Of a stretch of 5,846 bases of DNA, positions 5,639 to 5,846 are shown one piece after another. A program made the translations under genes and the position numbers. The stretch's first letter is position 1. Each line of letters begins with the position of its first letter. Origin of the DNA: Spirochaetales bacterium (lineage in GTDB: Bacteria > Spirochaetota > Spirochaetia > JABEVK01); contig JABEVL010000154.1 in assembly GCA_013043995.1 (NCBI GenBank), forward strand, positions 1 through 5,846, in the 5' to 3' direction. The notes below the pieces were generated by a model that saw nothing but the letters and a program-made list of their open reading frames with translations, was not told where the DNA came from and did no database searches.

Positions 5639-5668
5639 GGAGGGCGTTTCCTCTTCGGGGGACGCTCC
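5639..5668. terminator. UUCG hairpin after the operon; possible terminator of the convergent gene
   Basis: GGAGGGCGT (5639-5647) pairs with ACGCTCC (5662-5668) with a GG bulge. On the plus strand the inner stem CCTC-TTCG-GGGG ends in a C(UUCG)G tetraloop. The plus strand has no T-run after it. On the minus strand the stem is followed by AATTTT (5638-5633), right after the stop of the convergent gene, so it is more likely that gene's weak intrinsic terminator. On plus-strand mRNA it may shield the 3' end. Confidence 0.5.
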
Positions 5669-5675
5669 AGAAGCG

Positions 5676-5846
5676 TTATGGACGGCGGTACAAGCGGAAA
5701 AGAATTTCCGTGAGTACCGCCTCTTTTTTGTCCTTGAGTGCGAAGCTCCCTTGCTGCACGGGAGAACCCGCGGCGTCGAGCAGAAGCCAGCGCCCGTGGG
5801 TAAGGTCAAGTGTCAGGGTGTAGCTGACCGCCGGACGGTCCCAGGG
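5676..5846 (-). CDS. C-terminal 56 residues of an unrecognised convergent gene (5' end outside the window)
   Basis: Reading the minus strand from the window edge, 56 sense codons run to a TAA at 5676-5678. The peptide begins PWDRPAVSYTLTLDLTHGRW and ends AVLTEILFRLYRRP. It looks like real protein: an alternating beta-rich part (SYTLTLDL, RWLLLDAAG) and a final basic amphipathic helix. I do not recognise a family. The frame remains open to the edge, so the start is missing. The last 18 or so codons overlap the strong plus-strand terminator of the signalling operon, so this stretch is under both coding and RNA-structure constraint. It converges on the phosphatase gene, with 41 nt between stop codons, and probably terminates at the 5639-5668 hairpin. 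Confidence 0.6.
   Translation of the reverse strand, partial: PWDRPAVSYTLTLDLTHGRWLLLDAAGSPVQQGSFALKDKKEAVLTEILFRLYRRP
5684..5729 (+). terminator. Strong intrinsic terminator of the signalling operon
   Basis: GGCGGTAC (5684-5691) pairs perfectly with GTACCGCC (5714-5721). Inside it CGGAAA (5695-5700) pairs with TTTCCG (5705-5710) around an AGAA loop, with 3-nt AAG/TGA internal loops between the stems. TCTTTTTT follows at 5722-5729. It lies 50 nt after the phosphatase stop and is the natural end of the plus-strand operon. Confidence 0.9.

Noticed and set aside
5618..5809. A 63-codon minus-strand open frame with an ATG
   Set aside because: It runs into the 3' end of the phosphatase gene and is Ser/Thr-rich and low in protein character. 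The frame at 5676-5846 is more protein-like, is open to the window edge and stops before the phosphatase gene.
1..5846. CRISPR arrays, insertion sequences or tandem repeats
   Set aside because: No regularly spaced direct repeats, transposase motifs or tandem arrays were seen on either strand.

Overview
The window comes from a bacterial chromosome, apparently a Gram-negative (diderm-type) species of medium G+C content. There is one tRNA gene without an encoded CCA end, one type II fatty-acid synthesis gene, a four-gene signalling operon and the tail of a convergent gene. The phylum cannot be fixed from the sequence. The lack of an encoded CCA and the cassette type argue against an ordinary enterobacterium. 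A spirochaete or another deep-branching diderm is possible, but that is a guess.

Layout: positions 1-230 hold no convincing gene. They contain a 28-codon minus-strand open frame, a plus-strand promoter-like sequence and an orphan peptide resembling a GHKL ATPase G2 box. A minus-strand tRNA-Ala(GGC) follows at 301-374, with a strong promoter on one side and a terminator on the other. Its promoter sits back to back with a plus-strand promoter for fabH (beta-ketoacyl-ACP synthase III). fabH best starts at a TTG at 483, and its Shine-Dalgarno lies inside a perfect 7-bp dyad.

From 1536 to 5634 there are four tightly packed plus-strand genes with gaps or overlaps of 11, -4 and 3 nt. They encode a SiaB/slr1658-like GHKL kinase-type regulator, a STAS-like regulator with an NSSG motif, a membrane-anchored protein with a chemoreceptor-like signalling hairpin, and a 7-TM plus GAF-like plus PP2C (RsbU/SpoIIE-type) phosphatase. 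Together they look like a partner-switching system: the kinase would phosphorylate the STAS protein and the phosphatase would reverse this in response to a membrane or cytoplasmic signal. The chemoreceptor-like protein is an unusual extra part whose hairpin tip lacks key glutamates. No sigma factor, cyclase or other output gene is visible in the window.

The operon ends in two hairpins. The second is a strong intrinsic terminator lying inside the 3' end of a convergent minus-strand gene, of which only the last 56 codons are present.
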